NCBI RefSeq assembly: GCF_001548095.1
Contig: NZ_AP014815.1
Location: 744,001 to 808,000, forward strand
Source of the DNA: Geminocystis sp. NIES-3708
GTDB taxonomy: Bacteria; Cyanobacteriota; Cyanobacteriia; Cyanobacteriales; Cyanobacteriaceae
Length of the DNA: 64,000 bases
Reading direction: 5' to 3'
The stretch's first letter is position 1; each line of letters begins with the position of its first letter. The notes under the pieces were generated by a model, which had not been told where the DNA came from, ran no database searches, and saw only the letters and a program-made list of their open reading frames with translations. The position numbers were made by a program, and so were the translations under genes. Below are positions 50,757 through 60,470 of this stretch, in pieces.

Positions 50757-51185
50757 ATGAAGTTATGGCATAGGGTTGTAACCGTATTTAGTTTCATTGT
50801 ATTCTGTTGTTCTTTGGCTTTTTCCCAACCAGCCCAAGCATTAGATTTTAATACTATTTTACAGGGAAATCCCCGTTTAATAGCCACAGAAAATACTCGC
50901 CGAAATGTAGCGGATGACTTGTTAACTACTGAATTTGGTCAAAAAATTGATGTAAATAACAGTGATATTCGTGATTTTCGTGATTTAAGAGGGTTTTATC
51001 CGACCTTAGCTAGTATTATTATTCAGAATGCTCCCTATGAGCAAGTAGAAGATGTTTTACTTATTCCCGGATTAAGTGACACTCAAAAAGAAAGATTACA
51101 GGCTAATCTTGATAATTTCACCGCTACTCCTCAAAGTGAGGTGTTTAATGAAGGTGACGAGCGTTATAATGCTGGTGTTTATTAA
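50757..51185 (+). CDS. psbU: Photosystem II 12 kDa extrinsic protein PsbU
   Basis: 142 residues. Signal peptide ending PAQA near residue 29, then the helix-hairpin-helix PsbU fold: KIDVNNSDIRDFRDLRGFYP, ASIIIQNAPYEQVEDVLLIPG. It binds the lumenal face of PSII and stabilises the Mn cluster. It has a C-terminal extension (SEVFNEGDERYNAGVY) beyond some homologues. Strong GGAGG ribosome-binding site upstream of the ATG. Convergent with ppk. Confidence 0.93.
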   Translation: MKLWHRVVTVFSFIVFCCSLAFSQPAQALDFNTILQGNPRLIATENTRRNVADDLLTTEFGQKIDVNNSDIRDFRDLRGFYPTLASIIIQNAPYEQVEDVLLIPGLSDTQKERLQANLDNFTATPQSEVFNEGDERYNAGVY

Positions 51186-51212
51186 ACCCCAATAATTAAT
51201 TAGTGTGGGTAG

Positions 51213-51232
51213 GGGCGAATATATATTCGCCC
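51213..51232. terminator. 20-bp perfect palindrome between convergent psbU and ppk
   Basis: GGGCGAATATATATTCGCCC is fully self-complementary and could fold on either strand, acting as a bidirectional terminator between convergent genes. Similar GGGGCGAAT...ATTCGCCC units recur in many cyanobacterial genomes (general knowledge), so it may also be a dispersed repeat. Confidence 0.55.
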
Positions 51233-51242
51233 AAAGATATAA

Positions 51243-53384
51243 TTACTGCTCTACCATATTCATTAAAATTTTATGGGCATTTAATTCTTTTTCTCCTTTT
51301 TGACGAGTACGGCGGATATAAGTACCATCGGCTTGTAATTCCCATGTTTGTTGATTATCAGAGAGCATTATTCCTAAAATTTCTTGTAGTTGTTTAACTA
51401 ATTTAGGATCTTCTATAGGGGTAATCGCTTCTACTCGACGAGACAAATTACGCCCCATCCAGTCAGCACTACCGATATAAATTTCTTCCTCTCCATTGTT
51501 ATGGAAGTAAAAAATGCGAGAATGTTCAAGAAAACGACCAATAATGCTGATAACATTAATATTATTGCTAATTCCTTCAACTTGAGGACGTAAACTACAA
51601 GTACCTCTTACAATTAAATCAATTTTGACTCCTGCTTGAGATGCACGATATAACGCTTGAATAACAGGTAAATCTACAACGGAGTTCATTTTAGCAACAA
51701 TTCTTCCTGTGCCTCCATTTTTAGCATTTTCTCCTTCCCTCTCAATCATCTCAATCATGCGATCGCGCATAGTGACAGGGGCGACTAATAATTTACGGAA
51801 AGCCTTTTGTTTAGAGTAACCTGTGAGAAAATTGAATAAGTCTGTTAAATCTGCACCCAAATCTTCACGACAACTGATTAAACCAATATCAGTATAAAGT
51901 TTAGCGGTTTTAGGGTTATAGTTTCCCGTGCCAATATGAACATAACGACGAATTTTATCTTTATCTTTTCTGACGACTAAGATAATTTTAGTATGAGTTT
52001 TTAAACCAACAATACCATAAACTACATGAACTCCAACTTTTTCTAATTTTCTAGCCCAAAGAATATTATTTTCTTCATCAAAACGAGCTTTTAATTCGAC
52101 TAAAGCCACAACTTGCTTTCCATTTTCGGCGGCTTCAATCAAAGCTTTGATAATAGGAGAATCACCAGAAGTTCGATAAAGAGTCATTTTAATAGCCATG
52201 ACATTAGGATCATGGGCGGCTTGGGTGATAAATTGTTGTACAGTAGCAGTAAAAGAGTGATAAGGATGATGTAACATAACATCCGATCTACGAATCATAG
52301 CAAAAAATTCTTCACTTATGGTATTATCATCTTCATTTTCTTTAGCCATTGCCAATACTTGAAACTGATTGAAAGGTGGAGGCGTTACCCCATTCCATGG
52401 TTTATCTTTCAAAAAGGGTAAGGGCAAACTAGCTAAAGCAAATAAATCATTTAAGCCCAATAAACCATCAATTTCATAAATATCTTTTTCCTCTAAATTC
52501 AAACCCTGCATTAACATTTGTTTAACATTATCTGGCATGGAAGCATGAATTTCTAAACGCACGGCAGAACCAGCAAAACGGCGTTTACGTAATTCTTGTT
52601 GTATTGCCAATAACAAATCATCAGCTTCGTCTTCTTGTACTCCTAAATCAGCATCACGAGTTAAACGAAAATTATGACATTCTTGAACGTTCATGCCCGG
52701 AAACAATAAAGATAAGTGGTGAGCCATGACTTGTTCGAGAGGTACACCAACCCATAGAGGATTTTCGGATTGCTCACTGACTTGACGTAATTCAGCAGGG
52801 AAAGTAACAAAACGGGGAAGAGTTTTCGGTACTTTTACCCTAGCGAACAATTCAGCACCTGTGTCGGGATTTTTAACTAATACTGCCAAATTTAGACTTA
52901 AATTAGACATATGAGGGAAAGGATGACTAGGATCAACTGCTAAAGGTGTTAGTACAGGAAATATATTCTTTTCAAAATATTCATGTAAATAATTTCTTTG
53001 CTCCTGGTTTAAATCAAAAAAATTAATTAAATGTATTCCATGAGTAACTAATTCTTTTTTGAGGTTGTATTCAAAATTTTCTACTTGTTGTTTGATGAGA
53101 GGACGCAAACGATTATTGATTTCCTGAATTTGTTGTATGGGAGTTCTACCATCAGGAGTTAGTTTTGTTACTTCTGCTTCAATCTGACGTTTTAAAGCGG
53201 CGACTCTTACCATAAAAAATTCATCTAAATTTGAGCTAAAAATAGCGGTAAATTTGAGTCTTTCTAATAATAATGTTTTTTCATTCAAAGCTTCTTGTAA
53301 AACTCGATAATTGAACTCTAACCAACTTAATTCTCGATTAAAATAATACTGAGGTTCGTTAAGATTAATAGTTTGGTCTTTCAT
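51243..53384 (-). CDS. ppk1: Polyphosphate kinase 1
   Basis: 713 residues, complete. It reversibly makes polyphosphate from ATP. N-terminal YYFNRELSWLEFNYRVLQEA, FARVKVPKTLPRFV, the catalytic-region segments MAIKMTLYRTSGDSPIIKAL and RRYVHIGTGNYNPKTAKLYT (phosphohistidine site), and LEHSRIFYFHNNGEEEIYIG near the C-terminus. A membrane-associated enzyme. The HIP1 octamer sits inside the gene near 51760. Confidence 0.96.
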   Translation of the reverse strand: MKDQTINLNEPQYYFNRELSWLEFNYRVLQEALNEKTLLLERLKFTAIFSSNLDEFFMVRVAALKRQIEAEVTKLTPDGRTPIQQIQEINNRLRPLIKQQVENFEYNLKKELVTHGIHLINFFDLNQEQRNYLHEYFEKNIFPVLTPLAVDPSHPFPHMSNLSLNLAVLVKNPDTGAELFARVKVPKTLPRFVTFPAELRQVSEQSENPLWVGVPLEQVMAHHLSLLFPGMNVQECHNFRLTRDADLGVQEDEADDLLLAIQQELRKRRFAGSAVRLEIHASMPDNVKQMLMQGLNLEEKDIYEIDGLLGLNDLFALASLPLPFLKDKPWNGVTPPPFNQFQVLAMAKENEDDNTISEEFFAMIRRSDVMLHHPYHSFTATVQQFITQAAHDPNVMAIKMTLYRTSGDSPIIKALIEAAENGKQVVALVELKARFDEENNILWARKLEKVGVHVVYGIVGLKTHTKIILVVRKDKDKIRRYVHIGTGNYNPKTAKLYTDIGLISCREDLGADLTDLFNFLTGYSKQKAFRKLLVAPVTMRDRMIEMIEREGENAKNGGTGRIVAKMNSVVDLPVIQALYRASQAGVKIDLIVRGTCSLRPQVEGISNNINVISIIGRFLEHSRIFYFHNNGEEEIYIGSADWMGRNLSRRVEAITPIEDPKLVKQLQEILGIMLSDNQQTWELQADGTYIRRTRQKGEKELNAHKILMNMVEQ

Positions 53385-53577
53385 AAAAATATTTATTTCA
53401 AATTAATTAACAATTTAATGATTATTGTGGATATTGTTAACTCTACTTGATCATCTTATCTTGATAAGATCTGCAATCACATTATGATTTGGTTAATAAA
53501 CTTTCTCAGAAGTTAGATACATATTTGTATTTAGAAAAAATCAACTAAACTTAAGATGATAGGCGATCGCCAAAAAA

Positions 53578-53605
53578 AAAAGTAGCTATATTTCAAGCTA
53601 CTTTT
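53578..53605 (-). terminator. Terminator after the DUF4351-type pseudogene
   Basis: A perfect 10-bp stem AAAAGTAGCT/AGCTACTTTT with an 8-base loop, flanked by an A-run (U-run on the minus strand). It lies 33 bases past the pseudogene's last codon and remains intact although the gene is dead. Confidence 0.75.
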
Positions 53606-53637
53606 AAAGCATTTTCTATATAATTCAAATCTAAACA

Positions 53638-54567
53638 TTAAAAATTATTTAACCATTGCTGTAAATCCTCGATGGAATTCATCTCAAATAAATCTTCTGC
53701 CAATGTTTCTAAATAGTCAATATTTAAGCCTTTTATTTGCATTTGTAAATCAGAATTAATTATTCCCCATTTACGAGTTAATTGACGAATAATTAAATCT
53801 TTTTCAATACTTGCCTATAACTTTTGTAATCTTTGTTCAATTCCCTGTTGTCCATTTTCCCTTAGTTTTTTTTAATAAATAGGTGATAATTTCATAACTA
53901 ATTCTCTATTCTCTGGTTGTAAAATATTTCCTTTTTTTTGGTTCAATTCTAACATTGCTAATAAATTTAACACAAGGTCAATGATATTATCTCTATGGGG
54001 ATAATGTAGCGGCAATTTTTTTAACTGCTCAATGGCTTTTTGTTGTACATTTCCTTTACCTAAGATTCTTAACCATAATGTTTCTTGATTAACGGGTAAT
54101 TGATGAATTACGACTATTCCTGTATGGAAAAACAATAGTAATAAATAAACTTCATTCCCATAAATATTTAAGTTTAATTGAGCAGAAAAACTTTCTAATT
54201 TATTACTAGCTAAAGTTGGAGTTAAAATCTATAAAAAAGGTATTTTTTCCTCTGATATTTTCTCTTTATTTTTATGTTTTTCTTTTCTTTGTAATCCTTA
54301 TAAACCGAATAATTTACTGATATATTCTTGAATTTGATAAGTTTCGACTGGGTTGCGTAAAAACTCAAATAAACAGCTAGTTTGGGCTAATTTACTTAAT
54401 AATCCTAAAGTATTAGGAGTGGTTAATACGGGTTTTTGTGGTGTCAAAAAAACGTCTATTTTTCTCACTTCACTATTGAGAGTTTCTCACCCATTTGTTA
54501 ATCCATATTTGCTGATTAATTCTGGTATATATTCTTTTAAAAATTGGTCATGGAGAAATTGTGCTAT
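53638..54567 (-). pseudogene. Dead DUF4351/Rpn-like nuclease family gene
   Basis: A single minus-strand frame of about 310 codons reads as one protein broken by five stops. It begins AQFLHDQFLKEYIPELISKY and continues through EVRKIDVFLTPQK, FEFLRNPVETYQIQEYISKL, FHTGIVVIHQLPVNQETLWL and a DUF4351-like end (DYLETLAEDLF, IEDLQQWL). Stops fall at codons starting at 54489 (TGA), 54300 (TAA), 54231 (TAG), 53874 (TAA) and 53817 (TAG). No frameshift is needed. The start codon appears to be ATA. The gene begins eight bases after the stop of the binding-protein gene. The family recalls transposase-related PD-(D/E)XK proteins common in cyanobacteria. Confidence 0.78.
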
Positions 54568-54574
54568 TATTATT

Positions 54575-56320
54575 TCAATCTATTTTCTTCCATGTTGCAA
54601 TATTCCATGTTCTTGAATCCCAAGGGGTTAATTCTACGCCTTGTAAATTATTAGCAATACCAACAACATCGGCACGATGAATAATAGGTATAACAGTTAC
54701 CTGATTGATTAACATATCATTTAATTGTTTAAAAATTATAGCTCTTTTTTCAGGATTTAATTCAGTAATTACTGTTTGTAAAAGTGCATCATATTCAGGA
54801 TTACAATAACGAGAATAATTATCTCCTGACCAATTATTAATTTTTTGGGGTATGTTATCGCAAGTATATACTTTAAAATAAGGGATAGGATCTGGGTTGT
54901 TATTACCAGTAGTGAACATTTGAGCATCAGCTTGAAATCTCTCTACTGTATCATTATTGCTAGGATCACTTGAAAACATGACACTAGCGTCAATGGTTTT
55001 TAATTCTACTTCGATGCCTAAAGATTGCCAACTTTGTTTAATGATAGCTTGAGTTTTTTGTCGTAAAGGGTTAACTGTTGTTTGAAATAAAACTTTCATT
55101 TCCACACCGTTTTTATCTCGAATACCATTACCATTAGTGTCTTTCCATCCTGCTTCATCTAACAATTTTGCGGCTTTTTCAGGGTTAAATTCTGAAGTGG
55201 TATTAGTGGAAACTAATTCGGGTGGTGCTAATAAAAAATTTGAAGTTGGTTTTCCTGTTATACCATACAATTGTTCGGCGATCATTTCTTTATTGATAGC
55301 TAAAGCAAAAGCCTGTCTAACTTTTTCGTCACTAAAAAAAGGATGAGGAAATTTTATACTAGATCTTTCACCTTCGGAAGTTTCTTTATTCGGATCTGTA
55401 TAATTTAACAAAATTCGCTCACTATTAGAGCCAAAGTTAGTAATTATTTTACCTTTATTTGCCTTACTTAATTCCTCTAAAATATTTGATTCTACTTGTA
55501 AATTATAAGCAAAATCGGCATCTCCTGTTTGTAAAACAGCCCTTGCCGCAGAAGTAGCGTCTCCTCCTCCTTTTATCTCAATTTTGTCAAAATTTTGGGT
55601 TTCTGGTTGCCGATAATGAGTATTTTTTTGATAAATTACCGAATCACCGGGCTTAAATTGTACTACAGAATAAGCTCCAGTACCTACAGGAATTAAATTA
55701 AAAGGTGCTTCTCTTGCATTTTCGCCGTTATATTGAGTATATAAATGTTCAGGTAAAATCATCCCCGCACCACCAACAAAAATGGAATACCATGCTGGGG
55801 TAATTTGTTTAAAAGTTACTTTTACAGTATATTCATCCAATGCTTGGACATTGTTAACAACGGCATAATCACCACTGTTAACACTACCAACCTTGGGATT
55901 ACTAATAAATTTATAAGTAAAAACCACATCATCGGCGGTGAATTTTTCTCCATCCGACCATTTGACATCTTTACGTAACTTCCAGATTACTGACAAACCG
56001 TCTTTAGCAACTCCTCCATTTTCAACACTAGGTATTTCTTGAGCTAATACAGCAATTAATTTACTCTTAGGATCAAAAGTAGCTAAAGGTTCAAGAGTTA
56101 TTCTACTAGCTTCCGAGTCTTTAAATCCAGTAGAGAGATGAGGATTTAAGATTGTTGGTGCTTGCCAATAAATCATTTTTAAGATTTTATTATTGGTACT
56201 ATTAGACGTGTTAAGATTATTTGTCTCGGTAGATGATGAAAGAGAATTGCAACTAACAACGGTTAAGCTACTTGTAACAGCAATAATTAAATGAGCCCAA
56301 GATTGTCTAAATTTTCTCAT
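54575..56320 (-). CDS. Peptide ABC transporter substrate-binding lipoprotein
   Basis: 581 residues, SBP family 5 (DppA/OppA-like). A lipobox VVSC near residue 24 predicts a periplasmic lipoprotein. Family features: LKMIYWQAPTILNPHLSTGF, WSDGEKFTADDVVFTY, FALAINKEMIAEQLYG, and SRYCNPEYDALL near the C-terminus. It may bind oligopeptides. Permease and ATPase genes are not adjacent. The C-terminus abuts the dead DUF4351-type gene. Confidence 0.9.
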   Translation of the reverse strand: MRKFRQSWAHLIIAVTSSLTVVSCNSLSSSTETNNLNTSNSTNNKILKMIYWQAPTILNPHLSTGFKDSEASRITLEPLATFDPKSKLIAVLAQEIPSVENGGVAKDGLSVIWKLRKDVKWSDGEKFTADDVVFTYKFISNPKVGSVNSGDYAVVNNVQALDEYTVKVTFKQITPAWYSIFVGGAGMILPEHLYTQYNGENAREAPFNLIPVGTGAYSVVQFKPGDSVIYQKNTHYRQPETQNFDKIEIKGGGDATSAARAVLQTGDADFAYNLQVESNILEELSKANKGKIITNFGSNSERILLNYTDPNKETSEGERSSIKFPHPFFSDEKVRQAFALAINKEMIAEQLYGITGKPTSNFLLAPPELVSTNTTSEFNPEKAAKLLDEAGWKDTNGNGIRDKNGVEMKVLFQTTVNPLRQKTQAIIKQSWQSLGIEVELKTIDASVMFSSDPSNNDTVERFQADAQMFTTGNNNPDPIPYFKVYTCDNIPQKINNWSGDNYSRYCNPEYDALLQTVITELNPEKRAIIFKQLNDMLINQVTVIPIIHRADVVGIANNLQGVELTPWDSRTWNIATWKKID

Positions 56321-56490
56321 TTTTATTTTTTGAGATGGTTTTACCAGTAATAAATGTTGTCAAAATCCGATTTTTTCTTCACTATTATACAGATTTTGAA
56401 TAGGGTAGATAATCTAATTTAATTGATTTTATTTATTTTTAACTATGGTGTTCAGATATAATAATTTGAGTCTCAATTAATTTCTAATTT

Positions 56491-57321
56491 ATGAAAAAAC
56501 TAATCGAAGGTTTACATCGTTTTCAAGCTGGTTATTTTGAAAGTAATCGAGATTTATTTGAAGAATTATCTCAAGGGCAACATCCCCGTGTTTTATTTGT
56601 AACTTGTTCGGATTCTCGAATTGATCCCAATCTTATCACTCAAGCGAAAGTTGGTGACTTATTTGTAATTCGTAACGCTGGTAATATTATTCCTCCCTTT
56701 GGAGCTACTAATGGTGGTGAAGGTGCTTCCATTGAATATGCCATAGCAGCTTTAGATATTGAACAAGTTATAGTATGCGGACATTCTCATTGTGGTGCAA
56801 TGAAGGGTTTATTAAAAATGTCCAAGTTGGCTGATAAAATGCCTTTAGTTTATGAATGGCTAAAACAAGCCGAAGCAACTCGTAGGTTAATGATAGATAA
56901 TTATTCCCATGTGCCAGAAGAAGATTTATTACAAATTACTGTCGCTGAAAACGTCTTAACTCAGTTAGAAAATTTGAATACTTATCCTATTATCCGTAGT
57001 CGTTTACATCAAGGTAAACTTTCTCTTCACGGTTGGATTTACAGTATTGAATCAGGTGAGATATTAGCTTATGATCCTGTATTACATGATTTTGTCGATG
57101 TGGAAAGTCGCAAAAGTGATCCTGAATATGTTTATAATTTACATCCTAGTTGTTCGGTATCGAAATCTATTGGTTGTAAAGTTTATCCCATGAATGAAGA
57201 AAAGAATCCTCCTTTAGTACAAAAAAATACAGTAGAAAATAATATTAATGATAGCTTACCTCGATCTAACAGATTATCCAGAGAACAAGCAGAAAGAATT
57301 TATTATGGTACTAGACATTAA
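56491..57321 (+). CDS. ccaA: Carboxysomal beta-carbonic anhydrase CcaA (IcfA)
   Basis: 276 residues. Dehydrates bicarbonate to CO2 inside the carboxysome. Zinc ligands Cys39 and Asp41 in TCSDSRID, and His and Cys in [11 protein letters not shown] (about residues 98-101). The C-terminal extension of some 80 residues ending [15 protein letters not shown] is the carboxysomal form, which binds CcmM. It is 18 kb from the ccm operon, as in Synechocystis, where the genes are also unlinked. The stop overlaps the aroB stop. Confidence 0.93.
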   Translation: MKKLIEGLHRFQAGYFESNRDLFEELSQGQHPRVLFVTCSDSRIDPNLITQAKVGDLFVIRNAGNIIPPFGATNGGEGASIEYAIAALDIEQVIVCGHSHCGAMKGLLKMSKLADKMPLVYEWLKQAEATRRLMIDNYSHVPEEDLLQITVAENVLTQLENLNTYPIIRSRLHQGKLSLHGWIYSIESGEILAYDPVLHDFVDVESRKSDPEYVYNLHPSCSVSKSIGCKVYPMNEEKNPPLVQKNTVENNINDSLPRSNRLSREQAERIYYGTRH

Positions 57322-58403
57322 GAAAAAATTTGTCGCAATAAATCACTACTAATTTGATCTGTAATCATCACTTTGCCAATGGTTTCAGGTAAAATAAAAC
57401 GAACTTTTCCAGCCTTAACCTTTTTATCAGTTTGTAAATTAGCAATAATTTCCTCTAAATCAAGATAATCAGGAATTTCAGTTGGTAAACCTGTTTTTTC
57501 AATCAATTTTTTCTGTCTAATTGCTTCTTCTTCTTTCCAAAGATTAGTTTTTACGGCAATTTTTCCTGCAGCTATCATGCCTATTGCGACCCCTTCCCCA
57601 TGCACAAAAGTTTCATAATGAGTTAAACTTTCAATAACATGACCGATGGTATGACCATAATTAAGAATAGCTCTTAATCCTGATTCTTTTTCATCTTTAG
57701 AGACAACATCAGCTTTAGCTTGACAAGAACGAGTCAAGATGTCGTTCAATAGCACCTTTGATAAATTATTCAAGCTATCAAGACTATTTTCCTCTTCTAG
57801 GCGTTCAAAAAGAGTTTTATCCCAAATTACTCCATATTTAATTACCTCTGCCATACCAGCTCTAAACTCTCGCTCCGGCAATGTTTTTAAAACATTAGAA
57901 TCAATTAAAACTAATTTTGGTTGATAAAAAGCACCAATCAAATTTTTACCTTGAGGATGATTAACCCCAGTTTTGCCCCCCACAGAGGCATCAACCATCG
58001 CTAGTAAAGAAGTAGGAATTTGAATAAAATTAATCCCTCTTAACCAAGTGGCTGCCGCAAATCCCGTCATATCACCAACAACTCCACCCCCCAATGCTAT
58101 CATGGTTGAATTGCGTTCGAGGCGATACTTAAGAGCACTATCATAAATATGGGAAATAGATTCAAGGGTTTTATGATTTTCTCCTGCGGGAATGAGATGA
58201 TAATTGACAGTAAAACCAGCATCTTCTAAAGATTTAATAGTTATATCACCGTAATAGTTAAAAATTTCAGGGTTAGAAACTACTAAGATTTTTTTGCCAA
58301 TATTAAGGTTTTTGGCTTTTGCACCGATACTTGATAAGCCTTCATCGGTGACATAAATTGAGTAGGAATTATCGGGTAAAGATACGGATATAATTGATTC
58401 CAT
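57318..58403 (-). CDS. aroB: 3-dehydroquinate synthase
   Basis: 361 residues; second step of the shikimate pathway, NAD- and Zn-dependent. [40 protein letters not shown] and the metal-binding [31 protein letters not shown] are present. It is convergent with ccaA: the two stop codons share the TTAA at 57318-57321, so no room for a terminator remains. hemC follows on the other side, also on the minus strand. Confidence 0.95.
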   Translation of the reverse strand: MESIISVSLPDNSYSIYVTDEGLSSIGAKAKNLNIGKKILVVSNPEIFNYYGDITIKSLEDAGFTVNYHLIPAGENHKTLESISHIYDSALKYRLERNSTMIALGGGVVGDMTGFAAATWLRGINFIQIPTSLLAMVDASVGGKTGVNHPQGKNLIGAFYQPKLVLIDSNVLKTLPEREFRAGMAEVIKYGVIWDKTLFERLEEENSLDSLNNLSKVLLNDILTRSCQAKADVVSKDEKESGLRAILNYGHTIGHVIESLTHYETFVHGEGVAIGMIAAGKIAVKTNLWKEEEAIRQKKLIEKTGLPTEIPDYLDLEEIIANLQTDKKVKAGKVRFILPETIGKVMITDQISSDLLRQIFS

Positions 58404-58491
58404 AATTAATTAGGAATTAGAAAAGAAGAATTAGAGTCAGAAATAACTAAATCAAAGATGAGATTGTTAATTGTTAATTGTTAATTATTAA

Positions 58492-59454
58492 TTATCGTTC
58501 TATTTCTGCTAAGATAGCCGCTAAAATTTCTCCCGCACCTTGTTGTTTAAGTTTTTCGGCTAATTGTGAACCAATTTCTTCGGGATTAGTACGATCACCT
58601 GTTACACTATCTTTAAGAAGTTGTTTACCATCGAGACTTGCTACCATTCCAGTCAAAGTAAGATTATCACCTTCAATAATACTGTTGACCCCGATAGGCA
58701 CTTGACATCCACCTTCTAAAACTCGTAAAAAAGATCGTTCTGCTAAGGTACAATCTCTAGTATCAGGATGTTCGATAGCCTTAATTATTTGTAGTACAGA
58801 ATCATCGCCAATACGGCATTCAATACCCAAAGCACCTTGCCCTACGGCATGGAGAGAAATATCAGCGGGTATTACTTGATGTATGCGATCGCTCATTCCT
58901 AATCTTTCTAAACCAGCTACAGCAAGAATAATAGCGTCATATTCTCCAGCGTCTAACTTACCCAAACGAGTGTTAACATTACCACGCACATCTTTGAAAG
59001 TCAAATGGGGATAATGATGACGTAACTGAGCGAGACGACGAAGAGAAGATGTACCGATTACAGCACCTTCAGGGAGGGTATCTAATTGCTTATCTTTATG
59101 CTTTTCATTGACAACTAAGGCATCAGCAGGGTTAACCCTCTCGGTAACACAACCTAACATTAAACCTTCAGGAAGATTAGTCGGTAAATCTTTGAGAGAG
59201 TGTACCGCAAAATCTACTTCATTATTGATCATGCCAACTTCTAACTCTTTGGTAAATAAACCTTTATCACCAATTTTTGCTAAAGCCACATCAAGAATTT
59301 TATCTCCTTGAGTACTCATTTTTTCGACTTCAAATTCTACATCGGGAAAATTAGTTTCTAATTCTTTTTTTACCCAGTAAGTTTGCACTAATGCTAGTTG
59401 ACTTTTACGAGATCCTATTACTATAGTACGTTCATTATCAATAGTTGCGGTCAT
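58492..59454 (-). CDS. hemC: Porphobilinogen deaminase (hydroxymethylbilane synthase)
   Basis: 320 residues. Builds hydroxymethylbilane from four porphobilinogens for heme, chlorophyll and bilins. N-terminal [20 protein letters not shown], the active-site [28 protein letters not shown] and [13 protein letters not shown]. The dipyrromethane-cofactor cysteine is in [11 protein letters not shown]. In this pathway it feeds chlorophyll and the bilin that CpcE/F attach. Same strand as aroB, with 88 bases between. Confidence 0.96.
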   Translation of the reverse strand: MTATIDNERTIVIGSRKSQLALVQTYWVKKELETNFPDVEFEVEKMSTQGDKILDVALAKIGDKGLFTKELEVGMINNEVDFAVHSLKDLPTNLPEGLMLGCVTERVNPADALVVNEKHKDKQLDTLPEGAVIGTSSLRRLAQLRHHYPHLTFKDVRGNVNTRLGKLDAGEYDAIILAVAGLERLGMSDRIHQVIPADISLHAVGQGALGIECRIGDDSVLQIIKAIEHPDTRDCTLAERSFLRVLEGGCQVPIGVNSIIEGDNLTLTGMVASLDGKQLLKDSVTGDRTNPEEIGSQLAEKLKQQGAGEILAAILAEIER

Positions 59455-59577
59455 ATAAATAGTTTTTATAGAAATTCTTAGAACTCGATCTAGCTTACCA
59501 GAAAAATGGTATAGGATAATTAGGAATAAAAAAATTAAGAGAGCAAATATTTTGAATATTTAGTAGCTAATTATTAG

Positions 59578-60189
59578 TTAATTTTTATAAAATTTACTTG
59601 ACATAATCAGATCTATTTGCCTGTGTAAATCAGCTAAGTTTTTATTATTATCAATGATAATGTCAGCTAGTTCAAGCTTTTGAGTTAAAGGCATTTGACT
59701 ATTAATTCGAGATATAGCTTCATTTTCTGTTAAATTATTTCTAATTTTTAATCGATTTAATTGAGTAGAAAAATCACAACTAACAACCCAAATTTGATTC
59801 ACTAAATTAGTCATTTTTGCTTCAAACAGTAGAGGGATTGATAAAATAATCAGGGAATTAGATAAGATTTTTATTTGCGACTGTAAGCTATCAAAAACAA
59901 AAGGATGAATTTGGTTTTCTAGCCAAGTCTTTTCTTGTTTATTATTAAATATAATTTTACCTAATTTTTCTCGATTTAAGTTACCATTACTTAATAATAT
60001 TTTTTCTCCATAGCGATTAATAATATTGTAAAAAATAGGAGAATTAATTGTTACGGCTTCTCGTGCTATTAAATCTGCATCTAATACAGGAATTAAATAT
60101 TTTTCAGTTAAATAATTTGATACAGTTGATTTTCCCGTAGCAATTCCTCCTGTTAAACCAATAATTAATTTATTATCTTTTTTTTCCAT
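59578..60189 (-). CDS. coaE: Dephospho-CoA kinase
   Basis: 203 residues. Last step of CoA synthesis. P-loop GLTGGIATGKSTVSNYL at the N-terminus; PVLDADLIAREAV and IHPFVFDSL follow the family. Complete. Same strand as hemC. Confidence 0.92.
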   Translation of the reverse strand: MEKKDNKLIIGLTGGIATGKSTVSNYLTEKYLIPVLDADLIAREAVTINSPIFYNIINRYGEKILLSNGNLNREKLGKIIFNNKQEKTWLENQIHPFVFDSLQSQIKILSNSLIILSIPLLFEAKMTNLVNQIWVVSCDFSTQLNRLKIRNNLTENEAISRINSQMPLTQKLELADIIIDNNKNLADLHRQIDLIMSSKFYKN

Positions 60190-60470
60190 AATTATTAACA
60201 GTAATATGAATTAATGGATAATTAATAATAAAGATGAACATTTAAAAAATGTATAACAATTTATTGAGTAATTGTGAATTAATTAAATTTAAACAATAAT
60301 GAGAGTTATATAAAATCTATAATTTTTAAAAAATATTTTATATAAATGATTTAAAATTATCTTATATAATTGCCTAAATAACTATTTATTATTGATTATT
60401 TTCTGATAAAAAAGTCTAATTTTATAGTTTTTACTCATCTTAACTATTCCTTGTTTTTTATAAATTAATC

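Noticed and set aside
53638-54567. Frameshifted or separate small genes in this region (for example the 87-codon frame at 53872-54135)
   Set aside because: All segments lie in one continuous frame and read as parts of a single protein; separate small genes would lose this continuity.
54353-54616. 87-codon plus-strand frame
   Set aside because: It is antisense to the pseudogene and to the end of the binding-protein gene, with no family similarity.
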